A stretch of DNA of 64,000 bases from Thalassia testudinum (Eukaryota; Streptophyta; Magnoliopsida; Alismatales; Hydrocharitaceae), in assembly GCA_037157565.1 (NCBI GenBank), contig JAZHRO010000073.1, positions 17,738,501-17,802,500 on the forward strand. The letters are read 5' to 3'. Positions 1 through 9,447 of this stretch are shown here, piece by piece. The position numbers and the translations under genes are program-made. The notes beneath the pieces are model-generated. The model did no database searches and was not told the DNA's origin. It saw only the letters and a list, made by a program, of their open reading frames with translations. Within the stretch, counting starts at the first letter, position 1, and every line of letters starts with the position of its first letter.

Positions 1-1057
1 GCAACTTTAGAAATTTTGTGGATGCTTCATGTGGCAGCAACTTTTTGAATAAGGATGAGGAGAGCACGTTTGAGCTCTTTGAATCAATGAGTGAGAATTC
101 ACTTAACAATGCCTCCATGACCGAATTTAATTGGTCCAGTCAATCCCGTGGTGGGATTTATGAGGTGCAAACCAATTCTGGAATGGTTAACATGGACATT
201 ATAGCCATGAAGTTGGATCGGGTTGAGTTGGTCGATAAAAAGATTGACGAGCTATTGAACCAAACCCGAACCCCATTACAGACCTTCTCCTTAGCGAAGG
301 GAGCTCACAATGTGGACTTGGTTCGATCTATGAACCAAATACACCGTGAACAACCCTTAACCATGTTCCAAGGAGGGACCTTTGATCCTTTAAACTCTGA
401 TTACTCTTTCCCCTCTCCTTCGGCACCTTCTACCTTTGAAGATGCTTAGGCCATTCAGGGATTTTCTAAGCCATACTTTTCTCCAACACTTACAACCCTG
501 GATGGAGTAACCACCCAAACTTTGCCTGGTCGAATAAAAAATTGAATCAATTCCATAACCAACCTAGGCAAAACCCTCCCTCCTATCAGTAAGGTCCACC
601 TACTAAACCCCCCTATAACCAGAATAGGGCAGCCCCTACACAGAACCAAATGGACACTCTTATTAAAATAATGGCTGATATGAATCAAAAACATCAGGAG
701 GAGATGGCATTAGTGAAGGGACAGTTGAGCTAGCTATTGGATAACAAACAACAGGGGTCCCTTCCTTCTCAGCCACAATCGATCCCAAGGAATGTAATGA
801 ACAGAGGCCACAATCCTTAAGGGTTCCAATCAAATCAGGGGCATGCCCACATGATCCAACAAGCCCCACAGACACCTCCTGGGTTTAATGCTTCTTCTTC
901 TTCTCAAGGATCTAACCATGGTTCCAATGCCTCAGTCAATGCGGTTACCTTGAGAAGCGGCACTCAAACCCAGGACCCCAAATGGCCAACCCCTCCCGTG
1001 ACTTCACTACTTGAGATGGCTAATTCTGAGGATGAGCAGGAGGAACCCAAGGATTAG
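1..1057 (+). pseudogene. Element Z gag, C-terminal part, degenerate
   Basis: The capsid-region signature DASCG...FLNKD...ELFE.MSENS..NAS is readable from position 18, and the same string recurs in the gag of F, E and the copy at 49516. The frame shifts near 450. The next frame reads a typical Athila gag C-terminus (YNPGW..HPNFAW, then a proline/glutamine-rich tail and AVTLRSG near 930-960), with stops at about 589, 730, 817 and 1055. I saw no CCHC zinc knuckle. Gag would form the virus-like particle that packages element RNA. The N-terminal half is outside the window. Identity is firm; the product cannot be made. Confidence 0.85.
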
Positions 1058-1891
1058 GAGCCTGAACCAATTCAAACCCAAATACCATACCCTGAAGCCT
1101 TGGAGAAAATAAAGAGAAAGAGAAATGTGGCTGAGAACGAGGAGTTGTTGGAGATTTTTAAACAAGTACAGATCAATATACCTCTCCTCGATGCAATCAA
1201 GCATATCCCGGCTTACGCTAAATTTTTGAAGGATGTCTGTACACCTAAGCGTAAGCTGAGAACCCAAGCACCTAGGAAGGTAGTGCTCTCGGAACAAGCT
1301 AGTTCAGTGATATTGAACAGCCTACCTCCGAAAAGAACTAACCCTGGAGTGCCTCTGATATCTTGCAATATTAGTGACAAGACATTTAATAGAGTGCTCT
1401 TGGACTTAGGTGCTTTAATTAACTTAATCCCAGCTACCCTTTATCACCAGTTCAGATTTGGGGAATTAAAGCTCACACCAATGACTATCCAACTGGTCAA
1501 CCGATTTGTGAAAACCCCGAAAGGGGTAGTCGAGGATGTAATTGTTCGAGTTAAGGACTTCTACTTCCTAGTTGACTTTTTAGTCCTTGACATGGAAGTC
1601 CCCAAACAATTATAGAACACACCCATCATCCTGGGCAGACCCTTCTTGGCTACGACCAAGGCGAACATTGATTGTGACACGGGATGTATGGAAATTGCCT
1701 TTGGAGATAAGAAGATGCAATTGGATATCTTCAAGGCAACTAAGTGTTTTGATTGCGGTTGGGTCGAGGAGTACGATCCTGTGGAAACCCTGGTTGAAGA
1801 GTGCCTCACGGTTAGCTCTTTAGTAGACCATCTGATTCAACTAGTTGATGACTACCATGATACATCCCAGTTTGGAGGTTTAAATATGTAG
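1058..1891 (+). pseudogene. Element Z aspartic protease (retropepsin) region
   Basis: A linker (EIFKQVQINIPLLDAIKHIP, about 1150-1210) leads into a retropepsin-like domain. The active-site Asp is at 1403-1405 in the motif D-L-G-A-L, equivalent to D-L-G-A-S of Athila proteases. Downstream are the flap-side run VVEDVIVRV, then VDFLVLDMEVP, and the ILGRPFLAT motif after a stop at 1612-1614. The domain would process the polyprotein. It lies in the same frame as the gag tail and is lost to a frameshift before the RT frame starts near 1989. Confidence 0.88.
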
Positions 1892-2960
1892 AACTGATTA
1901 CCACCAGCAACCTCCCTTTGAGGAGATTGATGTTAATCAACTCCTGCCCTTCCCATACTCGTCAAACATTGTCCCACTTGCACCTAAATTGAAACCTTTG
2001 CCCAACAACCTTAAGTATGTCTTCCTAGGATTTGATCAGACTTTCCTTGTGATTATCAATGCACACCTAACTAGGGACCAAGAACTTAGGTTGACTACTA
2101 CCTTTTCTGAACATCGAGTAGCTATTGGGTGGACAATTTCTGACTTAAGGGGAATTAACCCTACTTATTGCACTCACAAGATCTATTTGGAAGATGGGGC
2201 TCGACTTTCTAGCTAGATGCAAAGGCGATTAAACCCAAATATGTAAGAGGTCGTTAAAAAGGAAATAATCAAGTGGCTTGATGCAGAAATCATCTACCCG
2301 ATTTCCGACAGCCTTGGGGTGAGCCCTACTCAAGTAGTACCAAAGAAGGTCGGGCTCACCGTGGTTACGAATGACCAAGGCGAATTCATCCCCACCTGCA
2401 CCACAACTGCGTGGTGGGTGTGCATTGATTATAAGAAGCTTAATGAGGCCACTAGAAAGGACCACTTTCCCCTGCCATTCATTGACCAGATTCTTGAACG
2501 ATTGGTAGGGTAGAAATATTTTTTCTTCCTGGATGGATATTTAGGATATAACCAGGTTGCTATTGCACTAGAGGACCAAGAGAAGACCACATTCACTTGC
2601 TCGTATGGCATGTTTGCATTCTGCCGTATGCCATTTGGGTTATGCAACTCTCCCACTACCTTTCAGTGTTGCATGTTAGCCATCTTTTCAGAGATGGTAG
2701 GTGAATATTTGGAGGTCTTTATGGATGATTTCTCCGTGTTTGGAGACTCATTCGACCATTGTCTTAGTAACCTAGAAAAAATCCAGAAACGATGTATCGT
2801 GGTCAACATGGTTTTAAGCTGGGAAAATAGCCATTTTATGGTTCAAGAAGGGATTGTCCTCGGTCAGATCATCTCACATAGGGGCATTGAAGTTGATCGA
2901 GCTAACGTTGACTTAATTTCCAAACTTCCACCTCGTAGCTCGGTCCAGCAAATCTGATCT
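1892..2960 (+). pseudogene. Element Z reverse transcriptase
   Basis: Homology to Ty3/gypsy RT runs from KPLPNNLKYVFLG (about 1992) through the VPKKVG, CIDYKKLN, KDHFPLPFIDQ and MPFGLCNSP.TFQ motifs. The catalytic F-M-D-D is at 2718-2729, with both aspartates kept. In-frame stops occur at about 2214, 2241, 2511 and 2955. The TGA in QI-stop-SFLGH is an Arg (CGA) in the homologous copy C. The enzyme would copy element RNA to cDNA; this copy cannot. Confidence 0.92.
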
Positions 2961-3540
2961 TTCCTAGGACATGTTGACTTTTATAGAAGGTTCATTAAGG
3001 ATTTCTCCAAACTTTCCAAGGCTTTGACTGACCTTCTAGCCAACGACGTACTTTTTGACATGACACCTAGTTTCATCAATGCCTACAACACCCTTAGGGA
3101 TACAATCTCAACTGCACCTGTTTTACAACCTTCATATTGGTCCCAAAACTTTGAGATAATGTGCGATGCATCAGATTTTGCTGTTGGAGTAGTCCTAGGA
3201 CAAAGAAGAGAGAAAAAGCCCGTGGTGATCTACTATGCAAGAAAACTTTGGATGAGGCACAACGGAATTATACTGTCACGGAAAAGGAACTGTTCGCTGT
3301 AGTTTTTGGAATAGAAAAGTTCAGATCATACCTTTTAGGATCTCACATGATTATTTACACTGACCACTCGGCTATCCGACATTTGTTAGCCAAAAAGGAT
3401 GCTAAACCCAGGCTAATCAAATGGATCCTACTCTTGCAGGAATTTGACATGGAAATACGTGACAAAGCCAGGTCCAAGAACGTTGTAGTCGACCACTTAT
3501 CTAGACTTCACCCAGAACACATTGGACCCTCATTACCCTT
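2961..3540 (+). pseudogene. Element Z RNase H
   Basis: This is the Ty3/gypsy-type RNase H, directly after [11 protein letters not shown] (first catalytic Asp) at about 3162, then [15 protein letters not shown] (catalytic Glu) and [22 protein letters not shown] (catalytic Asp) up to about 3425. A frameshift near 3235-3250 breaks VIYYA from [16 protein letters not shown]. The domain would remove RNA from the RNA-DNA hybrid during cDNA synthesis. Confidence 0.9.
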
Positions 3541-4873
3541 AACCAACACATTCCTTGATGAACAACTTCTTACCATGCATGGAAGGAGTCTACCCTGGTA
3601 TGTGGACTTAGTCAACCATCTAGTGGTAGAGCAGACTCCGCACAGCTGGTCTAGACAGCAGCAGCATAAGTTCTTGATTGAGGCCAAGCATTATTTTTGG
3701 GATGATCCTATGCTGTTTAGACTTTGTGCTGACCAAATCATTAGGAGGTGTATTTCTGAAGAGGAAGTCCAAAGTGCGTTATCCTTCTGTCATGACCAAG
3801 CCTATGGTGGCAACTTCTCTGGGAAGCAAACGGCTGCAAAAGTTTTGCAGTACTATTTTTATTGGCCATCACTTTTCAAGGATGCACATAACATTGCAAA
3901 GACTTGCACTAGATGCCAGATCTTAGGGACTATGACCAAGAAACATATGATGCCTCTACAGCACATGTTGGTCATCGAAATTTTCGATGTCTGGTGCATC
4001 AATTTTATAGGTCCCTTCCCACCATCAAATGGTTTTGAGTATATACTAATCTCAGTGGACTATGTCTCAAAATGGATCAAAGCCGTACCCACTTGAAAAT
4101 GTGACCATAAGGCTGTCATGGACTTTGTTAAGAAAAATATCGTTTCTCGATTTAGGATACCGAAAGCCATGATCAGCGATGGTGGGAGTCACTTCATTAA
4201 TGCCCAATTTCGTGCCCTACTTAAGAAATACGGGGTCACTCACCACATTGCCACCCTGTATCACCTGCAAATGAATGGGTAAATTGAGGTCTTAAATAGG
4301 CAGATTAAAAATATTCTGCAAAAGACTGTGAAATCTAACCGGAAGGATTGGTCCACACGATTGGACGATGCCCTTTGGGCATACAGGACCGCCTTTAAGA
4401 CCCCGATAGGCATGTTGCCTTATCGATTGGTCTTTGGCAAAGCTTGCCACCTTCCAGTCGAGTTGGAGCACCAGGCATACTGGGCTGTTAAGTAGTGCAA
4501 TATGGATTCCCAGATGGCTGGAACTCAAAGGAAGCTTCAACTCTCCGAGGTCGAGGAAATCTGTCGGGATGCTTATGAGAATAATAGACTTTATAAGGAG
4601 AAGATGAGAGCTGTCCATGACAAACACATTACTAGAAAAACCTTCGAGCCAAATCAGCAAGTCTAGCTATTTGATGCAAGACTTAAACTCTTCCTTAGGA
4701 AACTGAGATCTATGTGGACAGGACCATATCAAGTGGTCAGACCTTATCCCAACAGGGTGGTTGAAATTGCCAATCCCATGACTAGGAAAACCTTCTTTGT
4801 TAATGGTCAACAACTAAAATGCTTTCTTGCCCAGATTCCCCCGAAGGAAGTTGTGACCGACATTGAGGGTTAA
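3541..4873 (+). pseudogene. Element Z integrase, catalytic Asp and zinc His lost
   Basis: The N-terminal zinc-binding domain reads FCH...GGNF...CTRCQ: the second His of HHCC, normally GGHF, is Asn (codon 3812-3814). In the catalytic core the first Asp of DDE, normally GIDF, is Asn (CINF, codon 4001-4003). The second Asp is kept (ISDGG, 4178-4180), and so is the Glu (4286-4288) just after a stop. Further stops are at about 4094, 4493 and 4664. The C-terminal part (LFDARLK...WTGPYQV...VNGQQLK) ends at a TAA at 4871-4873. Loss of two essential residues makes inactivity certain. Confidence 0.92.
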
Positions 4874-4885
4874 ACTGGAACTATG

Positions 4886-4930
4886 TCTAGCTGGAGGCAC
4901 AAAACTCATCGCTTCCTGGGAGGCAACCTA
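4886..4930 (+). other. Conserved post-pol box (element Z)
   Basis: Just after the pol stop the sequence reads AGCTGGAGGC, then about 15 bases, then TCGCTT and GGGAGGCAACC. The same box follows the coding region of H (56961-57005) and A (28934-28975, - strand). Weaker forms occur in F and B. I recall this GCGCTT/GGGAGGCAACCC type of sequence as typical of Athila-like elements after pol. Its role is unknown. Confidence 0.6.
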
Positions 4931-5008
4931 AAGGTTTCAAGCTGATCGGATTCACGATTACAACTCAGGTGACTCCTTCCCTACTCCGTTGCATACATTT
5001 AGTTTTCC

Positions 5009-5042
5009 AATGAGGACATTGTCCAACTTAGGCATGGGGTTG
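5009..5042 (+). other. Inner GCATGGGG tract with AATGAGGACATTG box (element Z)
   Basis: The box CCAATGAGGACATTG is followed by CAACTTAGGCATGGGG. It lies 136 bp past the pol stop. The same pair of boxes is found in B, C, A, F, H and E at the same relative place. It resembles the polypurine tract next to the LTR (48042-48071) but lies about 1.2 kb upstream of it once F is removed. Confidence 0.65.
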
Positions 5043-5172
5043 GTAATTCATAGGATCTGAGTACAAAATTGTCAGCTTGAACTAATTTTATTTATTTATA
5101 TTAAAAAAGAAAAAAAAATATAATTAGGAAAAGAAAACTTAAGTATTAGAAGCTCATTGACTTTAGGAAATG

Positions 5173-5177
5173 ACACG
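5173..5177. repeat. Target site duplication of element F, left copy
   Basis: acacg lies directly before the TG that starts F; the right copy is atacg at 46972-46976, one C/T difference. The flanks 5158-5177 and 46977 onward join into a stretch matching the uninterrupted spacer of element B (near 8985-9015, - strand), which confirms the insertion point. Confidence 0.75.
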
Positions 5178-5197
5178 TGTCCGGGGCGTAGATCACG
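5178..5197 (-). repeat. Element F 3' LTR, outer 20 bp
   Basis: Twenty bases matching the outer end of the other F LTR (45331-45350) with C/T differences only. The rest of this LTR resumes at 34856 on the far side of element A. Confidence 0.8.
5193..5197. repeat. Target site duplication of element A, left copy
   Basis: tcacg directly before A; the right copy is tcatg at 34851-34855 (one C-to-T change at a CpG). The intact F LTR reads gatcacgtaaaag at 45346-45358, the empty site. Confidence 0.85.
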
Positions 5198-6206
5198 TGT
5201 TTATCGAAGCGAAATCGGGTTTTAAAATAATGCGTCGTAGTATAGTTGAAATCGCTTTGAAAACAAATAAATTTTATTTCTCGAAATTTAAGTCTGAGGT
5301 CGAACACAGGGAGCAAACGGAATTCATACACTAAACTCAATGAATACAATTTGAACACATAATATTACTAAAAAATCTAATGAAAAATGTAAAGCATGAG
5401 TATATGGATAATAAAATGTAGCTAGAAAACATATAAAAGAGAACTTAGGAAGAATTGGATGTTTGATTATAAAATAGTGTTTGATTTTCTTTGATTTTTT
5501 CTTCTTCTTCTACTTCTTTCTTTGGCTCGTTTCTCTCTTTCTCTTCTTTCTTCTCTGTTCTTCTTTCCTTCTTCTCTGGCTCTTCTCCTTCCTTCTTTCC
5601 TTCTTCTTCCTTTCTCTGACTTCAGCTCTTCTTCAGTCGTGCGGTGCCTTCTCCTTCCTTAGCTTCTTTTTTTCTCTTCTTTCTTTTCTCCTTCTGTCTC
5701 TGCCTTCAGCTCCTTTTCAGCCGTGCCTTCACCTTCCTTAGCTACTCAGACTTCTGCCCTTCCTTCCTTGGCTTCTTTCTTTGGCTTCCTTTTTTTCTCC
5801 TGAGAGCAAAACCTACCCCTACCCTCCCCCGCGAACTCTCCTCCCCTTTCTTCTCTCTTATGCTCGCTCTCCCAGAGCCTTCTCTGGTTAACGGGTCGGG
5901 CTAACGCGCCTGGGACCAGGCCCACCAGTGTGGGTGGTGGGCGAGGAGTGCACGGGTAGTCAGGTCAGAACCAGGTCCACGTGGCGTGGGTCATGGACGA
6001 GGCGATGGGTGAGTGGGACCTCATCCCGTGTTAGGAGGCCATATGCCCCTGACACTTTTTCCTTTTATTCCATAGCTACCACTTCTGATCTTCCGAGGTG
6101 GGACTAAATGTCCCACCTTCTTCGCAGGTGACCCTGCAGCAGATGTTCTCGTGAATTGCAGTAGATGTGTGGGGCTATGATTGCAATAGTTAAGCTGATA
6201 GTGTGC
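5198..6206 (-). repeat. Element A 3' LTR, first part (U5 side), CT-rich
   Basis: Homologous to 32095-33120 of the other A LTR along its whole length. It contains a pyrimidine-rich block on the + strand (about 5480-5800), so purine-rich in the element's sense. It is broken at 6206 by element B and continues at 25612. Short frames in the block come from low-complexity sequence and are not genes. Confidence 0.88.
6202..6206. repeat. Target site duplication of element B, left copy
   Basis: tgtgc is exactly repeated at 25607-25611. The intact A LTR reads gatagtgtgcgtgaaag near 33117-33133. Confidence 0.93.
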
Positions 6207-6872
6207 TGTTGAAGCTACGAGTTACTACGCTAACGTATTTGGTTTTGAAAAACTTGTCATAGTAGTTTGAAAGTGAAGAACTCATGTTCAAGAAATAAAA
6301 TTTATACTGAAATAGAAATCCTGGGTCGAACTCAGGGAGGCGGACGTTTGATTAAAAATACACATTTGTTTTATTTGTCACGAAGCAGATTAATTGATTA
6401 GAAACTATCTATCTATTTACAATAAATAGAAGAGAGAGAGAGAGAATATTACAAACTAAAAACAAAAAGAGATGTAGAATGAACATGGAATTCATTATCA
6501 AAAAGATTGTTCATTAAACTAAACATTACGACTAGAAAGCAGAAAATGATTACACTAGAAAGTAGTAAATCTACTCTAGAAAGCATTAAAAAGAATGGAG
6601 AGAGAATTATCCTCCTCGACGGTCGCTTGGAGGACGAGCTAGATAAGACGATGCCTGGAAGATGGGGAATGGAGTAGGACGAAGGAGGACGAAGCAAGAA
6701 GAACAGGAATGGGGCAGCACGTTGTCGTCGTCGTGGGATCCACTTCTGAAAGGGGGACAAAAATTTGACTTTATCTCTTGAGAAGCTTCCCGAGTGTGGG
6801 ACAAGCTCCTCTTGAGCTTTGGAGAGGGAGAGAAGAGAAAGAAGGGATGAAAATTTCATATGGAGGGGGTCT

Positions 6873-6882
6873 CCTTTTATAG
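6873..6882 (-). promoter_or_regulatory. TATA box in element B 3' LTR
   Basis: The - strand reads CTATAAAAGG followed by AGACCCCC. It is conserved in the partner LTR at 12816-12825. This is the usual plant LTR promoter layout. Confidence 0.65.
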
Positions 6883-7417
6883 TTGCAAGGAGTGAGGGCA
6901 ATTTGGTCATTTTAATCTCAAAACATTAAATAAAGGGTCTTTAGTGATGGATAAAATCATTGCTAAAGCCCCAGTCGTGGGCGACATGCATCGCCTGCTC
7001 ACCTCCCGTGCATGAAACACGCGCTCACGTTCTTGAATTCTTGGCCATTCGATCGCGAGATCGAATGGCTGAGATGCGTCCTTGCCACGCCTCAACCATG
7101 CGCTTGCCCGCATCTGATCTCACATTATGCGCAGGTGTTTGATGTGGCGTGAGTGCTATCACGTGCACATGACCGCTCGATCGCAATCGAGCGGTCAATT
7201 GAGCTCCCTCACCGCGCCTCAGCTGCTGCTCGAGCAGACTCGAACGCTCTCTCGCACTTCGCTTAAGTGCTCTCACCCACTGTGCTACGCGCGTGGATGG
7301 GCGGGCGCTTAACTTAAGCGTGAGTGCGTCCTAGCCATTGGATCTTGATCCAGTGGTGGGGAAACATTGATGTGCAGGCCTTCAGCGGATGCGTGCGGAT
7401 GGTTGGGCGGCCGAGAT

Positions 7418-7454
7418 GGTGCCAAGTGGCGCCATCTTGGTCGTCCATCTTCTG
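7418..7454. promoter_or_regulatory. Palindromic G-box-like module, element B 3' LTR
   Basis: GATGGTGCCAAGTGGCGCC is followed by ATCTTGGTCGTCCATCTT. The same module (GGTGCCACGTGGTGCC core plus GCCGTCCATCTT) is in B's other LTR (about 13344-13381), both F LTRs (about 35987-36023 and 46508-46544) and the Z LTR (48378-48415). The CACGTG core is a plant bZIP/bHLH site. Its role here is inferred. Confidence 0.5.
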
Positions 7455-7883
7455 GTTGATGTAGATGGTGCCACGGTTGCCGGATTGAGTCGATTTTCGC
7501 ACCACTAGGCTACGATCATCGATCCGAATCCATCCGTGTGGTCGGATTTGTCATTTAAAGTGCAGATTCACACCATGTTGGCCCTAGATCTTCTAGGGTT
7601 CCCCGATCTCTATCTGATGCTGTAGATGTCTAATTAGGGCGTTCTTGGAGTCGAACTCCAATCATCATCCTGATCAAATCTGTACAGTTGGATCTTCGAT
7701 CCGAGGCCCCGATAAAAATTTGCCCTGTCCCTGAACATAGGAGACAATTAACCTCCATTTTATTCAAACTAATCTAAATGCAAGATGATGCATGTTATGC
7801 AATATTTATAGTATGCAATGCAATTCTATGCTTAAGAACATGCATAAATAGACATCTTATGTAGTGTAAATATGTTTACATCA

Positions 7884-7912
7884 CACCCCCATGCTTATCT
7901 TTTGCTAGTCCT
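7884..7912 (-). other. Polypurine tract of element B
   Basis: On the - strand: ACTAGCAAAAGATAAGCATGGGGGTG, directly before the LTR start TGATG. It is the expected primer site for plus-strand DNA synthesis. Confidence 0.75.
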
Positions 7913-9129
7913 TAGCAAAAACTATATGCTATTTATAAAAGAATTAGGTTGGATTATTTGGGCATGAATTATTTTCAATCATTAAGAAAATGTCTACTTA
8001 GAATCTGAACTTTCAAAGACACAACAGTGCCTGGGTATCTGCCAAAATGCAGACCGCCTCAAGCCCTCGCCTTATTCAAAGAAAAATTTCTTTTTCTCTT
8101 TTTCTTCTTTTCTAATTTTTTTGGACTTTTGAGTTTTAGGGTTTAAGAGTGGCTTTCTACGGCCATTCAACTCACCCAAGATTTGATGAGAACCCTAAGT
8201 TCTAAGCATCTTATTGTGAATGTGATAGCCTCATTGATCGGCAGTTAAAACAGACTTCGGATTTCTACACCTCTAGGTGACCTTAAAAAGAGAATTCTAC
8301 CTAAAGGTTTATCTTTACAATTGGTAGCTTTCTCCCTACTTTTATTTTTATAGGGTCAACATAGGATGAATCTAGTGTATATCTCTCCAGTTTATTCTAC
8401 TTCTCCGCTTCTTCCAAAGTGTTTTTGGGAATTTTCAGTGCATTTATTGAGCTAGGTTCTAGACAATCAGTCGATGAGCTGTTACCACCGACAACTTGCC
8501 AACCATACTCGTGCGGTGAAGTGTGGCTTATTTCTTTTTTTCCTTTTCTCTTTTTCTTTTTTTTTTCCTTTTGACTTTCTTTTTATTTTTTATTTATTTA
8601 TTTTTTAAGTAGGTGGCTTCCCTGGTCTAAGATTTACCTAAAGGCAGCAAAAAGAGAATGGTCCAGTGACTGGGCTCTGGACAACCTACCTATGGGCTAT
8701 TACCTACGATAACTTGCCAGCCATATCACCCTAGAAGGTTCATTAGCTACCCAATTTCCATTAAAATTGTCGAACAACGAGTCAGTGCAAAGAAAGTGTA
8801 TAGATGCTTAAAACTCAAAGTTCCCTTAAATAAGAGGGTGGGTTGATAATTTGTGTACTTATCACCCAAACTTATTTACTTGAATTAAAATAGAATTCAG
8901 GTTGGCGAGGACTCGAAAAATAAATTCACATTTTAATGGATACACAGGCTGATTAAGTCTGAAGACCTGAAGGGTCTTTGTGTTCAAACCCTAATGTAGC
9001 ATTTCCTAAAATTGAAAATTTTCTTAAACCCAAGTTATCTTTCCTAATTCCACCATTTTTTTAAATATAAATAAAACACAATAAAAAAAATCTACGGAGT
9101 TGACGAATAAATTCAGAGATGAATATTCA
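7913..9129 (-). other. Element B 3' non-coding spacer, Z-type
   Basis: No gene. The spacer aligns in reverse complement with the Z spacer (46977-48041), including the shared AAGTAGGTGGCTTCC and ACAACTTGCCA blocks. It carries two diverged copies of a repeat of about 50 bp (about 8450-8502 and 8670-8722) that Z also carries twice. The segment near 8985-9015 is the uninterrupted counterpart of the F insertion site in Z. Confidence 0.75.
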
Positions 9130-9166
9130 CCCCCCAAGCCAATCTAATGCAATGTCCTCATTGTAT
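9130..9166 (-). other. Inner G tract with CAATGAGGACATTG box (element B)
   Basis: The - strand reads CAATGAGGACATTGCATT, then AGATTGGCTTGGGGGG. It matches the inner box of the other elements, in a slightly decayed form. Confidence 0.6.
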
Positions 9167-9447
9167 TAAAACGACATAAAACAGAGTGGAATAGAGTAGA
9201 AAACACCTGAATTGCATGAATGTCAGGTCTGCTCCGAGATAAACAAAAACTGTATATGTGTTGAATTTAGTGCCTTCAGCTAGGCACACTATACAAAGAA
9301 GAGAAATAAAGAATTCGCGGGTGCAGGTTAGAATCAGAATACAAAGAAGAAACCTCTGACTTACCAACAGATGTCCAAAAATGTGGACCAGATTGTGGTG
9401 CAGACCCATACCCCATAATCAAGAATATCTAAGGTTCTGGATAAAAA

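Larger units (their letters stand above)
1..5177 (+). mobile_element. Element Z, left part: Athila-like Ty3/gypsy gag-pol and start of 3' spacer
   Basis: This is the outermost and oldest element of the left-hand nest. It enters the window inside gag and continues through protease, reverse transcriptase, RNase H and integrase (stop at 4871-4873) into a non-coding 3' spacer. The spacer stops at 5177, where element F is inserted, and resumes at 46977. The coding part has many stop codons and several frameshifts, so it is dead. The 5' LTR lies outside the window. Assignment to the Athila/Tat lineage rests on the protein motifs and on the conserved post-pol sequences. Confidence 0.9.
6207..7883 (-). 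repeat. Element B 3' LTR (complete)
   Basis: Begins TGTTGAAG and ends TTTACATCA on the + strand. It aligns with 12142-13623 plus 25413-25606, the interrupted 5' LTR. It holds a TATA box, several dyad palindromes and a G-box-like palindromic module. No supported gene. Confidence 0.93.

Noticed and set aside
4292..4660. 122-codon antisense frame across Z integrase
   Set aside because: A shadow of the integrase coding strand; the sense strand has clear integrase homology.
4874..5172. Envelope-like gene after pol, as in some Athila elements
   Set aside because: In Z, F and C the pol stop is followed within 50-230 bp by the inner G-tract box and then by non-coding spacer; no membrane-type frame found.
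5481..5904. Phe/Leu/Ser-rich frames that look like membrane proteins (also 32392-32824)
   Set aside because: They are translations of a CT-rich tract in the A LTR, antisense to the element. The hydrophobicity is a by-product of TTC/CTT repeats.
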